Assembly: GCA_958405585.1 (NCBI GenBank)
Contig: CATYEP010000046.1
Span: 1-11,889 of the forward strand
Direction of reading: 5' to 3'
DNA: 11,889 nucleotides
From: an uncultured Eubacteriales bacterium
Lineage (GTDB): Bacteria; Bacillota; Clostridia; Christensenellales; Borkfalkiaceae
The position numbers and the translations under genes are program-made. Shown piece by piece: positions 1 through 7,914 of the stretch; position 1 is the first letter of the stretch, and every line of letters starts with the position of its first letter. A model generated the notes under the pieces. That model was given only the letters and a program-made list of their open reading frames with translations. It did not search any database and was not told the DNA's origin.

Positions 1-666
1 GGCGGGCTCAGCGGCGTCAGCATGGTTGTGGCATCTTTTATCGGGTCGTTGATTTCGATGGGGTTTGTCTTGCTTTGTGCAGGAAAAACGAAAAATATGG
101 CTATCTTGCTTATCATCGGCATTATGATCGGCTATATTTGTTCAGCGATCACCGATCTTATTATAACGTTTGCGAAAGATGAGGAGATCGTCAATCTTAC
201 ATATTGGTCGATGGGCAGTTTTTCGGGAAAGGATTGGGACGATGTTGCGGTGATTGCCGGATTTGTGCTCTGTGCATTTGCGGGAACGCTTCTGCTGATC
301 AAACCGATTTCGGCGTTTCGGATGGGGGAAGGGTACGCGCAGAGCATGGGCATGAATGTAAAATTGTTTCGTGTGCTGTTGATCCTTCTTTCCAGTATTT
401 TATCTGCGTGCGTTGTCGCATACGCGGGGCCGATCAGTTTTGTAGGGATCGCAGTGCCGCATCTTACGAAAATGATGTTTTCGACATCCAAGCCTTCCGT
501 CATATTGCCGGGAACGTTTTTGATGGGAGCGGTATTTTGTCTGGTATGCGATCTGATAGCCCGCACAGTTTGTGCGCCGACGGAACTGGCGATCGGAACG
601 GTAACGGCCGTATTCGGTGCGCCTGTTGTCATTGCGATGCTTTTGTCGAAGCGGCGGGGGGGATAG
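1..666 (+). CDS. btuC: Corrinoid/iron-siderophore ABC transporter permease, 5'-truncated by window edge (BtuC/FecCD family)
   Basis: This is the C-terminal two thirds of an inner-membrane permease that forms the channel of a binding-protein-dependent importer. The frame is open from base 1 (GGLSGVSMVV...), so the ATG at 22 is internal and the true start lies upstream. Roughly 220 residues are visible; family members are usually about 320-350. Several hydrophobic spans can be seen, along with the family motif AGPISFVGIAVPHL near 425-470 and the closing segment ELAIGTVTAVFGAPVVIAML before a TAG stop. It lies 2 bases upstream of its ATPase and heads a run of cobamide genes. That context argues for corrinoid (B12 or cobinamide) as substrate. 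The FecCD family also carries iron-siderophores and haem, and the sequence alone does not separate these. A binding protein (BtuF) would be expected just upstream. Confidence 0.85.
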   Translation, partial: GGLSGVSMVVASFIGSLISMGFVLLCAGKTKNMAILLIIGIMIGYICSAITDLIITFAKDEEIVNLTYWSMGSFSGKDWDDVAVIAGFVLCAFAGTLLLIKPISAFRMGEGYAQSMGMNVKLFRVLLILLSSILSACVVAYAGPISFVGIAVPHLTKMMFSTSKPSVILPGTFLMGAVFCLVCDLIARTVCAPTELAIGTVTAVFGAPVVIAMLLSKRRGG

Positions 667-668
667 TA

Positions 669-1778
669 ATGCAGTATTTATCGACGCAAAAGCTCTGCGT
701 TGGGTATAATAAGAAAATTCTGATCGGCGGCATCGATCTGGAGATCGGAGCCGGGGAGATCATAACGCTGATCGGACGAAACGGGGCAGGGAAGTCTACT
801 ATTTTGAAAAGTCTGACCCGTCATCTGGAAACGCTGGGCGGTGCGGTTTATGTGAACGGATCGGACGTAAAGTCACTTTCTTATAAAGATTTTGCCACGA
901 AATTTTCGGTTGTTTTGACGGAGCGTATCAAAACAGATCGGATGACTTGCCGTGAAATTGTGGAAGCAGGCAGATATCCTTACACGAATTTTTTCGGGAA
1001 GCTGAAGGAAGAAGATGAGCGGATCGTCGAGGAGAGCATACGGATGGTCGGCGGGGAAAGCCTGTCGGAAAAATTATTTTCGGACGTTTCGGACGGGCAG
1101 AAACAGAGGATCCTTCTTGCACGTGCGATTTGTCAGCAGCCGCAGATCATGGTTTTGGATGAACCTACATCATTTCTGGACATCCGCTATAAAATTGAAC
1201 TTTTGGGAATATTGCGCAGGCTTGCGGTTACGCGGAAAATGTCGGTCATACTGTCATTGCATGAAATTGATCTTGCCGCAAAAATTTCGGATAAGATCAT
1301 CTGTGTGGACGGAGATAAGATTTCCAAAACGGGTACACCGGAAGAAATATTCAGCGGTGATGAAATCAAAAAGTTGTACGGATTGGAAACGGGATCCTAT
1401 AATCTTTTATTTGGAAGCGTTGAGCTTGAAAAGCCTTTGGGAGAGAGTCAGGTTTTTGTCCTTGCGGGCGGGGGGACAGGGATCCCTGTTTATCGGGCGC
1501 TGCAGCGGAAAGGGATCGCGTTCAGTACAGGGATCCTGAGTGAAAACGATGTTGATTTTCAGGTTGCGGAGTCGCTGGCGGAATCGGTGATTTCGGTCCC
1601 TGCATTTTCCGTCGTGAACAACAAAGATATTCTGCGGGCAAAAGAGGCGGCATTGAAAGCTAAAAAGATATACGTTGCTGCGCATTCGTTTGGTGCGTGC
1701 AACGAAAAGTGTGCGGAACTTATCGGGTTTGCGAAAGAGTCGTCGTTGTCGGTTATTACGGACATTTCGGAGATATGA
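669..1778 (+). CDS. btuD: Corrinoid ABC transporter ATPase with extra C-terminal domain (BtuD/FecE type)
   Basis: ATP-hydrolysing subunit of the importer, 369 residues, acting on the cytoplasmic face with the upstream permease. The first 250 residues or so are a standard ABC domain: Walker A GRNGAGKST (36-44), signature SDGQ (141-144, a variant of SGGQ), Walker B MVLDEP (161-166) and the switch His198 in SLHEID. The Q-loop position reads LTE, without the usual Gln. After about residue 258 comes an extension of about 110 residues with GGGTGIP (267-273), GILSENDVDFQVA (288-300) and a late FGACNEKCAEL (341-351). Family ATPases normally stop near 250-270. From memory, similar extensions occur on B12-locus ATPases in other anaerobes and archaea, but I know of no assigned function. 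The start ATG at 669 follows a G-rich ribosome site overlapping the permease end. The open frame continues upstream to 204, but only inside the permease gene. Confidence 0.88.
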   Translation: MQYLSTQKLCVGYNKKILIGGIDLEIGAGEIITLIGRNGAGKSTILKSLTRHLETLGGAVYVNGSDVKSLSYKDFATKFSVVLTERIKTDRMTCREIVEAGRYPYTNFFGKLKEEDERIVEESIRMVGGESLSEKLFSDVSDGQKQRILLARAICQQPQIMVLDEPTSFLDIRYKIELLGILRRLAVTRKMSVILSLHEIDLAAKISDKIICVDGDKISKTGTPEEIFSGDEIKKLYGLETGSYNLLFGSVELEKPLGESQVFVLAGGGTGIPVYRALQRKGIAFSTGILSENDVDFQVAESLAESVISVPAFSVVNNKDILRAKEAALKAKKIYVAAHSFGACNEKCAELIGFAKESSLSVITDISEI

Positions 1779-1779
1779 T

Positions 1780-3129
1780 ATGGAAAAGAGATTACCCAGG
1801 CTTTTGATCAGCGGGACAAACAGCGGTTGCGGGAAGACGACGATATTCTGTTCGGTTTTGCAGGCGTTAAAGAATCGCCGCCTGAACGTGGCAGCGTTCA
1901 AATGCGGGCCGGATTATATTGATCCCATGTTTCATGCGGCGATCATGCAAGCTCCGTCTTCCAATCTCGATCCGTATTTTTGCGAGGATTGGCTGCCATA
2001 TGTTATGGCAGAGAATGCGGGCGAAATCAATCTTGCGGAAGGAGCCATGGGGTATTATGACGGTATGGCGTTTACTTCAAAGTACAGCGCGTACGATGTG
2101 GCGTGCAGGCTGGATATTCCTACCGTGCTTGTGATCGATGCTAAAGGCAGCGCAAACTCAGTGCTTGCGATCATGCAGGGATTTCTCAATTTTAAAGAAA
2201 AGAGCAGGATCAGCGGATTTATTCTGAATCGTGTCACGGAAAGGACATACAAGGGGATTTGCGCGAACTGGAAAGACGAGCGCGCAAAATTGTACGGGTA
2301 TTTTCCTGTATTGCCTGAGAAATACATTCTGAAGAGCAGACACTTGGGGCTTGTCACTGCAGGCGAAATTGTTTGCATTCGTGAAATGATGCAGTATCTT
2401 GCAGAGCAGGCTGAAAAAACCATTGATCTGGAAGGTCTGCTCGCTTTGTCGCAAAGTGCGGAGCCGCTTCGGTTCAAGGTTCCCCAGATTTCAAGGTTGG
2501 AACCCATCCGCATTGCGGTGGCGAGGGATGAGGCTTTCTGTTTTTACTACAAAGAAAATCTGATGCTTTTACAGAAAATGGGGGCAGAAATCGTAGATTT
2601 TTCTCCTTTGCATGATTCCGGAGTGCCGCAGGCGGATTGTATTTATCTGGGCGGAGGGTATCCTGAATTATATGCAGACGTTTTAAGCGGCAATGAAACG
2701 ATGAAAGAGAGCCTGCGTAAGGCCGCGCTGGACAGAATCCCGATTTTTGCAGAATGCGGCGGTTTTATGTATCTGAACCGCATACTGGACGGAAAAGCGA
2801 TGGCGGGTGTGTTGAGCGGTGAATGTACGAATAAGAACAAGCCGGTACGGTTCGGGTATGTAGAGTTGGAAGCAAAGCGTGATTGCCTGATCGCAAAAAA
2901 GGGCGACAAACTGCGTGCGCACGAATTTCATTATTATGACTGTACGCAAAACGGGAATGTTTTTTCGGCTAAGCGTCGGGATGTGGCATATGATTGCGGA
3001 GAGGCAGATGAATTTTTGTCTGCAGGGTTTCCGCACATACATTTTTTCAGCAACTTGCATTGTGCAGAGCAATTTTACAGACAGTGCCTGAAAAGGAAGA
3101 GGGAACGTAATGCAACCGATGGAAATTGA
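1780..3129 (+). CDS. cbiA: Cobyrinate a,c-diamide synthase
   Basis: Glutamine-dependent, ATP-using amidase that converts the a and c side-chain carboxylates of cobyrinate to amides. At 449 residues it is normal family length. The N-terminal half is a dethiobiotin-synthetase-like P-loop domain with GTNSGCGKTT (12-21), the segment KCGPDYIDPMFH and AEGAMGYYDG. The C-terminal half is a class I-type glutamine amidotransferase domain with nucleophile Cys326 in FAECGGFMYL, the conserved HEFHYYD, and a closing HIHFFSN segment that carries the probable catalytic His. The start ATG at 1780 lies one base after the ATPase stop; the frame is open further upstream only inside btuD. The last 20 bases overlap cbiC. 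It supplies the substrate that is adenosylated by CobO and further amidated by CobQ, both encoded downstream. Confidence 0.95.
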   Translation: MEKRLPRLLISGTNSGCGKTTIFCSVLQALKNRRLNVAAFKCGPDYIDPMFHAAIMQAPSSNLDPYFCEDWLPYVMAENAGEINLAEGAMGYYDGMAFTSKYSAYDVACRLDIPTVLVIDAKGSANSVLAIMQGFLNFKEKSRISGFILNRVTERTYKGICANWKDERAKLYGYFPVLPEKYILKSRHLGLVTAGEIVCIREMMQYLAEQAEKTIDLEGLLALSQSAEPLRFKVPQISRLEPIRIAVARDEAFCFYYKENLMLLQKMGAEIVDFSPLHDSGVPQADCIYLGGGYPELYADVLSGNETMKESLRKAALDRIPIFAECGGFMYLNRILDGKAMAGVLSGECTNKNKPVRFGYVELEAKRDCLIAKKGDKLRAHEFHYYDCTQNGNVFSAKRRDVAYDCGEADEFLSAGFPHIHFFSNLHCAEQFYRQCLKRKRERNATDGN

Positions 3130-3697
3130 GAAACAGAGTTTTCAGATCATCAGCCGTGAACTGGGGAATAAGAAACTGATACCGGGAACGGAAGAGATCG
3201 TAAAAAGGGTAATACACTGTACAGCGGATTTTGATTACGCCGATAATCTTGTTTTTTCGGAAAAAGTTGTGCCGATTTTACAAGATGCTTTTTTGCACGG
3301 ATGTAATATCGTAACGGATACCATGATGGCAAAGTCGGGGATAAACATACATTGTTTTATCGCCGATAATGAAGTCGCGCGGGTAGCAAAAGAGCGGGGC
3401 ATAACGCGTGCGGCGGCGGCGATGGAACGTGCGGCGGCTTTGCCGGGGCCGTGCGTTTTCGCGATCGGAAATGCGCCGACTGCAATTTTGTCGCTTCTTC
3501 GGTGTGTGCGGGAGGGAAAAACGGATCCGGTTGCCGTGATCGGCGTACCGGTCGGATTTGTCAATGTGACCGAAAGCAAAGAAATGCTTTGCGGCAGTAC
3601 GATCCCGTATATCGTGGCAAGAGGCAGAAAAGGCGGTTCGAATGTTGCCGCGGCGATCTGCAACGCGATTTTATATTCGATCGTACAGCGCGGCTGA
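3110..3697 (+). CDS. cbiC: Cobalt-precorrin-8 methylmutase
   Basis: Isomerase that moves the C11 methyl group of cobalt-precorrin-8 to C12 and so yields cobyrinate, the substrate of CbiA. At 195 residues it is near the usual 200-210. Visible family features are VIHCTADFDYA, with His36 in the position of the catalytic histidine of the CobH/CbiC family, the segment GCNIVTDTMMAKSGIN, AIGNAPTA, and VIGVPVGFVNVTESKEML near the end. The chosen ATG at 3110 follows GAGGGA at suitable distance and overlaps the end of cbiA by 20 bases; the ATG at 3119 is a possible alternative. It is the only corrin-ring-forming gene in the window. The aerobic name cobH would also fit the family; cbiC is chosen because the neighbours look anaerobic. 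Confidence 0.94.
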   Translation: MQPMEIEKQSFQIISRELGNKKLIPGTEEIVKRVIHCTADFDYADNLVFSEKVVPILQDAFLHGCNIVTDTMMAKSGINIHCFIADNEVARVAKERGITRAAAAMERAAALPGPCVFAIGNAPTAILSLLRCVREGKTDPVAVIGVPVGFVNVTESKEMLCGSTIPYIVARGRKGGSNVAAAICNAILYSIVQRG

Positions 3698-3707
3698 GGG
3701 GGAGAGT

Positions 3708-4736
3708 ATGGCATATCAGGCAAGAGAATACGACGCAGAAAAATACGAAAAGGCGCTTCGGCGTTGGGACTCGCTGGCAAAGCCGTTGCATGGCATGGGT
3801 GTGTTTGAAGATATAGTCAGCCGTATGGAGGGCATGCCGGGAAAGCGAGACCTTCAAAAGCGCTGCGTACTCGTATTTTGTGCGGATAACGGGGTTGTGG
3901 AAGAAGGTGTGACGCAGACGGGCAGCGACGTAACTGCCGTTGTGGCGGAGAATATGTCCAAAGGCGATGCGACGGTCTGCAAAATGTCAAAAATAGCACA
4001 TGCAGACGTAATACCCATAGATATAGGAATGCTGAAAGGTGCTGAGGGTGTTCGGGATTGTCATGTCATGCGCGGAACAAAGAATTTTTACAGGGAAGCG
4101 GCCATGACGCGCGGGCAATGCGAACAGGCGATCGATGTCGGAAGAATGCTTGTGCGTGAGTATGCCGAGCGAGGGTACGATCTTTTTGCTACGGGTGAAA
4201 TGGGGATCGGGAATACAACGACGACCAGCGCCGTCGCAAGTGTGCTTTTGGGACAGGAACCTGAAAAACTGACGGGAAAGGGAGCGGGCTTATCGGATGC
4301 TGGCCTTGTGAAAAAAGTGCGGGTGATCCGTGAGTCGATCGAACGATTAAGACCTGATCCTCACGATGCGATCGATGTTTTGTCCAAGGTGGGCGGGCTG
4401 GATATTGCGGGCATGTGCGGAGCATTTATCGGCGGAGCGGAAGTCGGCGTCCCGATACTGATCGACGGGGTTATTTCATCCGTCGCGGCATTGTGTGCCG
4501 TCAGGTTGTGTCCGGAAAGCAAAAAATATATGGTAGCGAGTCACATGTCCGGTGAACCTGCGGCACGGCATGTTTTTTCGGAATTGGGTTTGACGGCACC
4601 GATTCAGGCAAAAATGGCACTGGGGGAAGGTACCGGCGCGGTGGCGCTCATGCCTCTTTTAGATATGGCGTATGCAGTATTTCATGAGATGCTGTGTTTT
4701 TCGCAGACGGCAATTGAGGAGTATAAACCTTTATGA
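3708..4736 (+). CDS. cobT: Nicotinate-nucleotide:dimethylbenzimidazole phosphoribosyltransferase
   Basis: Activates the lower-ligand base: nicotinate mononucleotide plus dimethylbenzimidazole (or a related base) gives alpha-ribazole phosphate and nicotinate. The 342 residues match the family length. Typical segments are VLVFCADNGVVEEGVTQ near the N-terminus, GEMGIGNTTTTSA in the middle, and KMALGEGTGAVALMPLLDMA near the C-terminus, where Glu307 matches the catalytic glutamate of characterised CobT. The ATG at 3708 follows GGGGGAGAG, 10 bases after cbiC. The open frame upstream to 3642 lies within cbiC and is not used. The stop overlaps cobU by ATGA at 4733-4736. The sequence does not reveal which lower base is used in vivo, and no base-synthesis gene is in view. 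Confidence 0.96.
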   Translation: MAYQAREYDAEKYEKALRRWDSLAKPLHGMGVFEDIVSRMEGMPGKRDLQKRCVLVFCADNGVVEEGVTQTGSDVTAVVAENMSKGDATVCKMSKIAHADVIPIDIGMLKGAEGVRDCHVMRGTKNFYREAAMTRGQCEQAIDVGRMLVREYAERGYDLFATGEMGIGNTTTTSAVASVLLGQEPEKLTGKGAGLSDAGLVKKVRVIRESIERLRPDPHDAIDVLSKVGGLDIAGMCGAFIGGAEVGVPILIDGVISSVAALCAVRLCPESKKYMVASHMSGEPAARHVFSELGLTAPIQAKMALGEGTGAVALMPLLDMAYAVFHEMLCFSQTAIEEYKPL

Positions 4737-5260
4737 TCTGTGTTTTCAGCGGCGGAAGCGGCAGCGGAAAATCTGAGCTTGCTGAAAAATATGCCGTAAA
4801 TTTGTGGAATAAAAGCGAAAAGAAAAGCGGCGGGCTTTATTATTATGCAACGATGCGGGTCTGGGATCGGGAAGGAGAGCTGCGCGTGGAAAAGCACAGG
4901 AAACAGCGTGCCGGCCGCGGATTTATTACGCAAGAATGTCCGTCGCGTTTGAACACGCAAATCACAAATTCGGTGATTTTGCTTGAATGCCTTTCCAATC
5001 GGCTGGCGAATTCGATGTTTTCGGATAGGGATGAGGATCCTGAAAGGTTGATACTGGATGAAATATATACGCTTTCCGAAAAAAACAGCGTCGTTGTAGT
5101 TACGAATGAAATCTTTTCAGATGGTGAGGAATACGACGCGGAAACCGAGCGGTACAGAAGGTTGCTCGGGAGATTGAATTGCGAACTGAGCAGACAGGCA
5201 GAACTTGTGGTGGAAAGCGTTTACGGTATTCCCGTAGTGCATAAGGGTAAATGGATATGA
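4733..5260 (+). CDS. cobU: Adenosylcobinamide kinase / adenosylcobinamide-phosphate guanylyltransferase
   Basis: Bifunctional enzyme that phosphorylates adenosylcobinamide and then transfers GMP to it, giving adenosylcobinamide-GDP for CobS. It has 175 residues, close to the roughly 180 of the family. Visible features are P-loop GGSGSGKS (7-14), VEKHRKQR with His55 in the position of the guanylylated histidine, LLECLSNRLAN, and VVVTNEIFSDG followed by a charged helix and VYGIPVVHKG. The usual NEVGxGIVP motif is here NEIFSDGEEYD, a form I associate from memory with clostridial CobU. The start is coupled to cobT by ATGA. A second, shorter CobU-like gene sits downstream of cobS. Confidence 0.9.
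   Translation: MICVFSGGSGSGKSELAEKYAVNLWNKSEKKSGGLYYYATMRVWDREGELRVEKHRKQRAGRGFITQECPSRLNTQITNSVILLECLSNRLANSMFSDRDEDPERLILDEIYTLSEKNSVVVVTNEIFSDGEEYDAETERYRRLLGRLNCELSRQAELVVESVYGIPVVHKGKWI
5243..5247 (+). promoter_or_regulatory. Ribosome binding site deciding the cobS start
   Basis: AAGGG lies 9 bases before the ATG at 5257 but only 3 bases before the in-frame ATG at 5251. Spacing therefore favours 5257, which also creates the ATGA stop/start overlap seen at four other junctions of this operon. Confidence 0.55.
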
Positions 5261-6018
5261 GAAGTGTTTGGAACAGTTTTCTGATTGCCGTATCGATGTA
5301 TTCCCGTATACCTGTTCCGCAGGCAGATTGGAATGAAAAAAATATGCGGTATGCTCTATGTTTTTTTCCGTTGATCGGTGCGGTGATCGCGGCCGTTTGC
5401 TTCGGGCTTTTTTATTTGTCGGAATATTTGGGTTTGCCTGTATTTCTGAGCGGAGCCGTCATGACGGTTGTTCCGATTGCTGTCACAGGCGGTCTGCATA
5501 TGGATGGCTTCTGCGATACGACGGATGCACTTTCATCGCATCAGCCGAGGGTACGGAAGCTGGAGATCCTGAAAGATTCGCATACGGGTGCTTTTGCGGT
5601 GATTTGGTGTGCCGTATATTTTATTTTGTATTTCGGATGCGCGGCGAGCTGTACTTTGCAGACATATACCGTTTTTTTGTCCGCATTTGTGTTTGCGAGG
5701 GGATTGAGTGCGTTTTCGGTCGCTAATTTTCCTACGGCAAAAGAGGGACTGGTCTCTACGTTCAAGAATGCAGGTGTCCGTGTCGTGGTGACGATCATTT
5801 CACTTTTCTGGATTACAGGATCTGTTTTGTATTCTGTTTTGCTTTTCCCCTGGCTTGGATGTATTGTTTGCATAAGCGGATTGTTGGCGTATTTGTGTTG
5901 CGTAGCAGTCATGTTCAGGCAATTTGGCGGGATTTCGGGAGATCTTGCGGGGTGGACAGTACAGATCGTGGAAGTTGTCATGCTGTTGGCTGCGGCAGTC
6001 GGAGGATATGTTTTATGA
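5257..6018 (+). CDS. cobS: Adenosylcobinamide-GDP ribazoletransferase (cobalamin synthase)
   Basis: Polytopic inner-membrane enzyme that joins adenosylcobinamide-GDP to alpha-ribazole or its phosphate, releasing GMP and giving adenosylcobalamin (phosphate). It has 253 residues, normal for the family. The N-terminus carries SRIPVP (16-21), typical of CobS. The conserved acidic motif HMDGFCDTTDAL (81-92), followed by KLEILKDSHTGAF, forms the probable metal and nucleotide site. Several strongly hydrophobic spans fill the rest. The start was set at 5257 for ribosome-site spacing; the in-frame ATG at 5251 would add two residues. It overlaps cobU by ATGA at 5257-5260 and the next gene by ATGA at 6015-6018. 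Confidence 0.93.
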   Translation: MRSVWNSFLIAVSMYSRIPVPQADWNEKNMRYALCFFPLIGAVIAAVCFGLFYLSEYLGLPVFLSGAVMTVVPIAVTGGLHMDGFCDTTDALSSHQPRVRKLEILKDSHTGAFAVIWCAVYFILYFGCAASCTLQTYTVFLSAFVFARGLSAFSVANFPTAKEGLVSTFKNAGVRVVVTIISLFWITGSVLYSVLLFPWLGCIVCISGLLAYLCCVAVMFRQFGGISGDLAGWTVQIVEVVMLLAAAVGGYVL

Positions 6019-6368
6019 TCGTTTTGGTGATCGGAGGGAGATCGCAGGGTAAAAAAGATTTTATTCGGGAGACATTCGGAATCCGCGATGAGGAATTTGA
6101 CTGCGGTTTCGGTGAGAATACGGTGATCTTGCATTTGGAGAAGCTGATCCGTGAGCAAGGCAGTGAAACGGTTTTGCAAAAATTGGAAGAGCGTTTTTCG
6201 GCAGGTGATTGTATCGTAAGTTGTGATGAAGTCGGAATGGGAATTGTTCCTTTGGAGAAAAAAGAGCGCGAGTACAGGGACGATGTCGGGAAAGTTCTAT
6301 GTGTGATTGCAAAGCGCGCCGATGAGGTATTCCGCGTCTTTGCGGGGATCGGGCAGAGGATAAAATGA
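6015..6368 (+). CDS. Short CobU-like protein with degenerate P-loop
   Basis: This 117-residue protein resembles CobU at both ends but lacks its middle. The N-terminus reads VIGGRSQGKKDF (5-16), a P-loop in which the Ser/Thr after the catalytic Lys is replaced by Lys14. The C-terminal half has DEVGMGIVP (71-79), then EREYRDDVGKVL and ADEVFRVFAGIGQRIK, very close to the CobU consensus there. The HRxxR segment with the guanylylated His is absent, so full bifunctional CobU activity is unlikely. The start has GGAGG at 6001-6005, 9 bases upstream, and ATGA overlaps join it to cobS and cobC. I recall similar short proteins in clostridial B12 operons, often annotated as cobinamide kinase, but know of no demonstrated role. 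It could be an accessory or regulatory partner of CobU or CobS. Confidence 0.8.
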   Translation: MIVLVIGGRSQGKKDFIRETFGIRDEEFDCGFGENTVILHLEKLIREQGSETVLQKLEERFSAGDCIVSCDEVGMGIVPLEKKEREYRDDVGKVLCVIAKRADEVFRVFAGIGQRIK

Positions 6369-6931
6369 ATCGGATTTATCTGATACGGCACGGGTTGACG
6401 GCCGGGAATGAAGAAAAGCGTTATATCGGAAGGACGGATCAGCCTTTGTCGCAAAAAGGTATGTTAGCATTGAAAGGAAAGATTGTTCCGCCCGCGGATG
6501 AGATTGTCATATCCCCGATGCTCCGATGCAGACAGACAGCGGAACTGTTGTTTCCCGGGCGGAGATATCAGGTTATAGACGATTTTCGGGAATGTGATTT
6601 CGGAAAGTTTGAAGGAAAAAATTATCTGGAATTGTCCGATGATCCGGATTACATTGCATGGATAGCGTCGTACGGCAAAAATATGTTTCCGGGCGGGGAA
6701 GACCCGAAAGAATTCAGAAAACGTTGTGCAGAAGCTTTTCGTGAATATATGAGCGGAATTGATCCAAACAAGACGGTGGCTTTTGTTGTACATGGCGGGA
6801 CGATCATGGCCATTTCAGAGATGTTTGATCGGGAACAGAAAGATTTTTATGAGTATAGTCTTCCGAACGGACAGGGTATAGAGGCGGTCTGGGAAGACGG
6901 TATATTGACGATGGGGCGGCTTTTATGGTAG
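6365..6931 (+). CDS. cobC: Alpha-ribazole phosphatase (histidine phosphatase family)
   Basis: Removes the 5'-phosphate from alpha-ribazole phosphate or adenosylcobalamin 5'-phosphate, the last step of nucleotide-loop assembly. The 188 residues belong to the phosphoglycerate-mutase-like histidine phosphatases: LIRHGLTAGNEEKRYIG, with nucleophile His9 in the RHG motif, the FRECDFGKFEG segment carrying the probable acid Glu, and VVHGGTIMAI with the second His at 143. Substrate is assigned from the operon, because this superfamily is broad and motifs alone do not give specificity. The start overlaps the preceding gene by ATGA at 6365-6368; the TAG stop overlaps cbiB by 7 bases. Confidence 0.87.
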   Translation: MNRIYLIRHGLTAGNEEKRYIGRTDQPLSQKGMLALKGKIVPPADEIVISPMLRCRQTAELLFPGRRYQVIDDFRECDFGKFEGKNYLELSDDPDYIAWIASYGKNMFPGGEDPKEFRKRCAEAFREYMSGIDPNKTVAFVVHGGTIMAISEMFDREQKDFYEYSLPNGQGIEAVWEDGILTMGRLLW

Positions 6932-7905
6932 AATTGTTGCGGCTTACGTTTTATTCGATATTGATCGGGTTTCTGATCGATCTTCTGATCGGCGATCCGA
7001 GATTTTTGCCGCATCCGATCTGTGCGATCGGCTTTTTGATCTCAAAAACGGAAAAAATATTGCGCAAAATATTTCCAAAAACGTCGGGCGGTGAATTGAG
7101 CGGCGGTGCTTTCTTGGTTGTAATCGTATGCATTGTAGCGGCCGGGGTTCCGTTCGGTTTGCTGTTTTTATGTTATTGGTTGCACCAGTATGCGTATCTT
7201 ACGCTTTCTTCGGTTTTTTGTTGGCAGATTCTGGCGGCGCACAGCCTGAAGAAAGAAAGCTGTAAAGTTTATAAGAAGCTGAAGGATAATGACACGGAAG
7301 GCGCACGCCATGCGGTGTCTATGATTGTCGGCAGAGACACGAGTGTGCTGGATGAGCAGGGCATAGCCCGTGCGGCGGTAGAAACGGTTGCGGAAAATAC
7401 TTCCGACGGGGTGATTGCTCCTTTGTTTTATTTGTTTTTAGGCGGAGCTGTGGGCGGCTTTTTGTATAAAGCCGTCAATACGATGGATTCTATGGTAGGA
7501 TATAAAGAAAACGGCTACCTGTATTTCGGGAGAGTTGCGGCAAGAACGGACGATGTTTTCAATTTTATACCGTCCAGGCTGAGTGCGTTGTTTATGATAG
7601 CGGCGAGTTTTATTTTACGCTACAGAGCGCGCAATGCGATCAGGATTTATCGAAGAGACAGACGGAAACACGCATCACCGAATTCGGCGCAGACGGAATC
7701 CGTCTGCGCGGGAGCACTCGGACTGCAGCTTGCCGGGGATGCGATCTATCACGGCGTATTGCATAAAAAACCGTTTATCGGTGACCCGTTGCAGGAGATC
7801 AGTCCGTTTGATATTGTACGGGCGAACCGTCTGATGTATACGACGGCGTTTTTGGCTTTGGCAGTTTTTTCATTGATTGCATGCCTGTTGCTTTTTATTG
7901 TCTGA
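6925..7905 (+). CDS. cbiB: Adenosylcobinamide-phosphate synthase
   Basis: Membrane-bound ligase that attaches (R)-1-aminopropan-2-ol phosphate to the f-side chain of adenosylcobyric acid, giving adenosylcobinamide phosphate. At 326 residues it is normal length. The N-terminus shows IDLLIGDPRFLPHPICAIG (18-36). The middle has ENTSDGVIAPLFY and the long conserved stretch KAVNTMDSMVGYKE, then a C-terminal ASPNSAQTESVCAGALG. Hydrophobic membrane spans lie around residues 65-95 and at the extreme C-terminus. The ATG at 6925 overlaps the end of cobC; its ribosome site (GGGGCGG) is only moderate, so coupling to cobC may help. The co-substrate is made by the next gene. In Pseudomonas-type naming this gene is cobD, so the two should not be confused. 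Confidence 0.95.
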   Translation: MVELLRLTFYSILIGFLIDLLIGDPRFLPHPICAIGFLISKTEKILRKIFPKTSGGELSGGAFLVVIVCIVAAGVPFGLLFLCYWLHQYAYLTLSSVFCWQILAAHSLKKESCKVYKKLKDNDTEGARHAVSMIVGRDTSVLDEQGIARAAVETVAENTSDGVIAPLFYLFLGGAVGGFLYKAVNTMDSMVGYKENGYLYFGRVAARTDDVFNFIPSRLSALFMIAASFILRYRARNAIRIYRRDRRKHASPNSAQTESVCAGALGLQLAGDAIYHGVLHKKPFIGDPLQEISPFDIVRANRLMYTTAFLALAVFSLIACLLLFIV

Positions 7906-7914
7906 GGAAGAAGT

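Noticed and set aside
1..21. Possible cobalamin riboswitch or promoter at the head of the operon
   Set aside because: The window opens inside the permease coding frame, so any leader is out of view and none of its elements can be seen.
132..632. Minus-strand open frame of 166 codons antisense to the permease; similar antisense frames at 1407-1901, 3235-3780, 5541-6179 and 5978-6454
   Set aside because: Each lies opposite a well-supported gene, shows no recognisable domain, and is explained by codon bias of the sense strand.
204..668. N-terminal extension of the BtuD frame upstream of the ATG at 669
   Set aside because: It lies within the permease gene in another frame, has a composition unlike any ABC domain (Cys- and Arg-rich), and the ABC homology begins right at 669.
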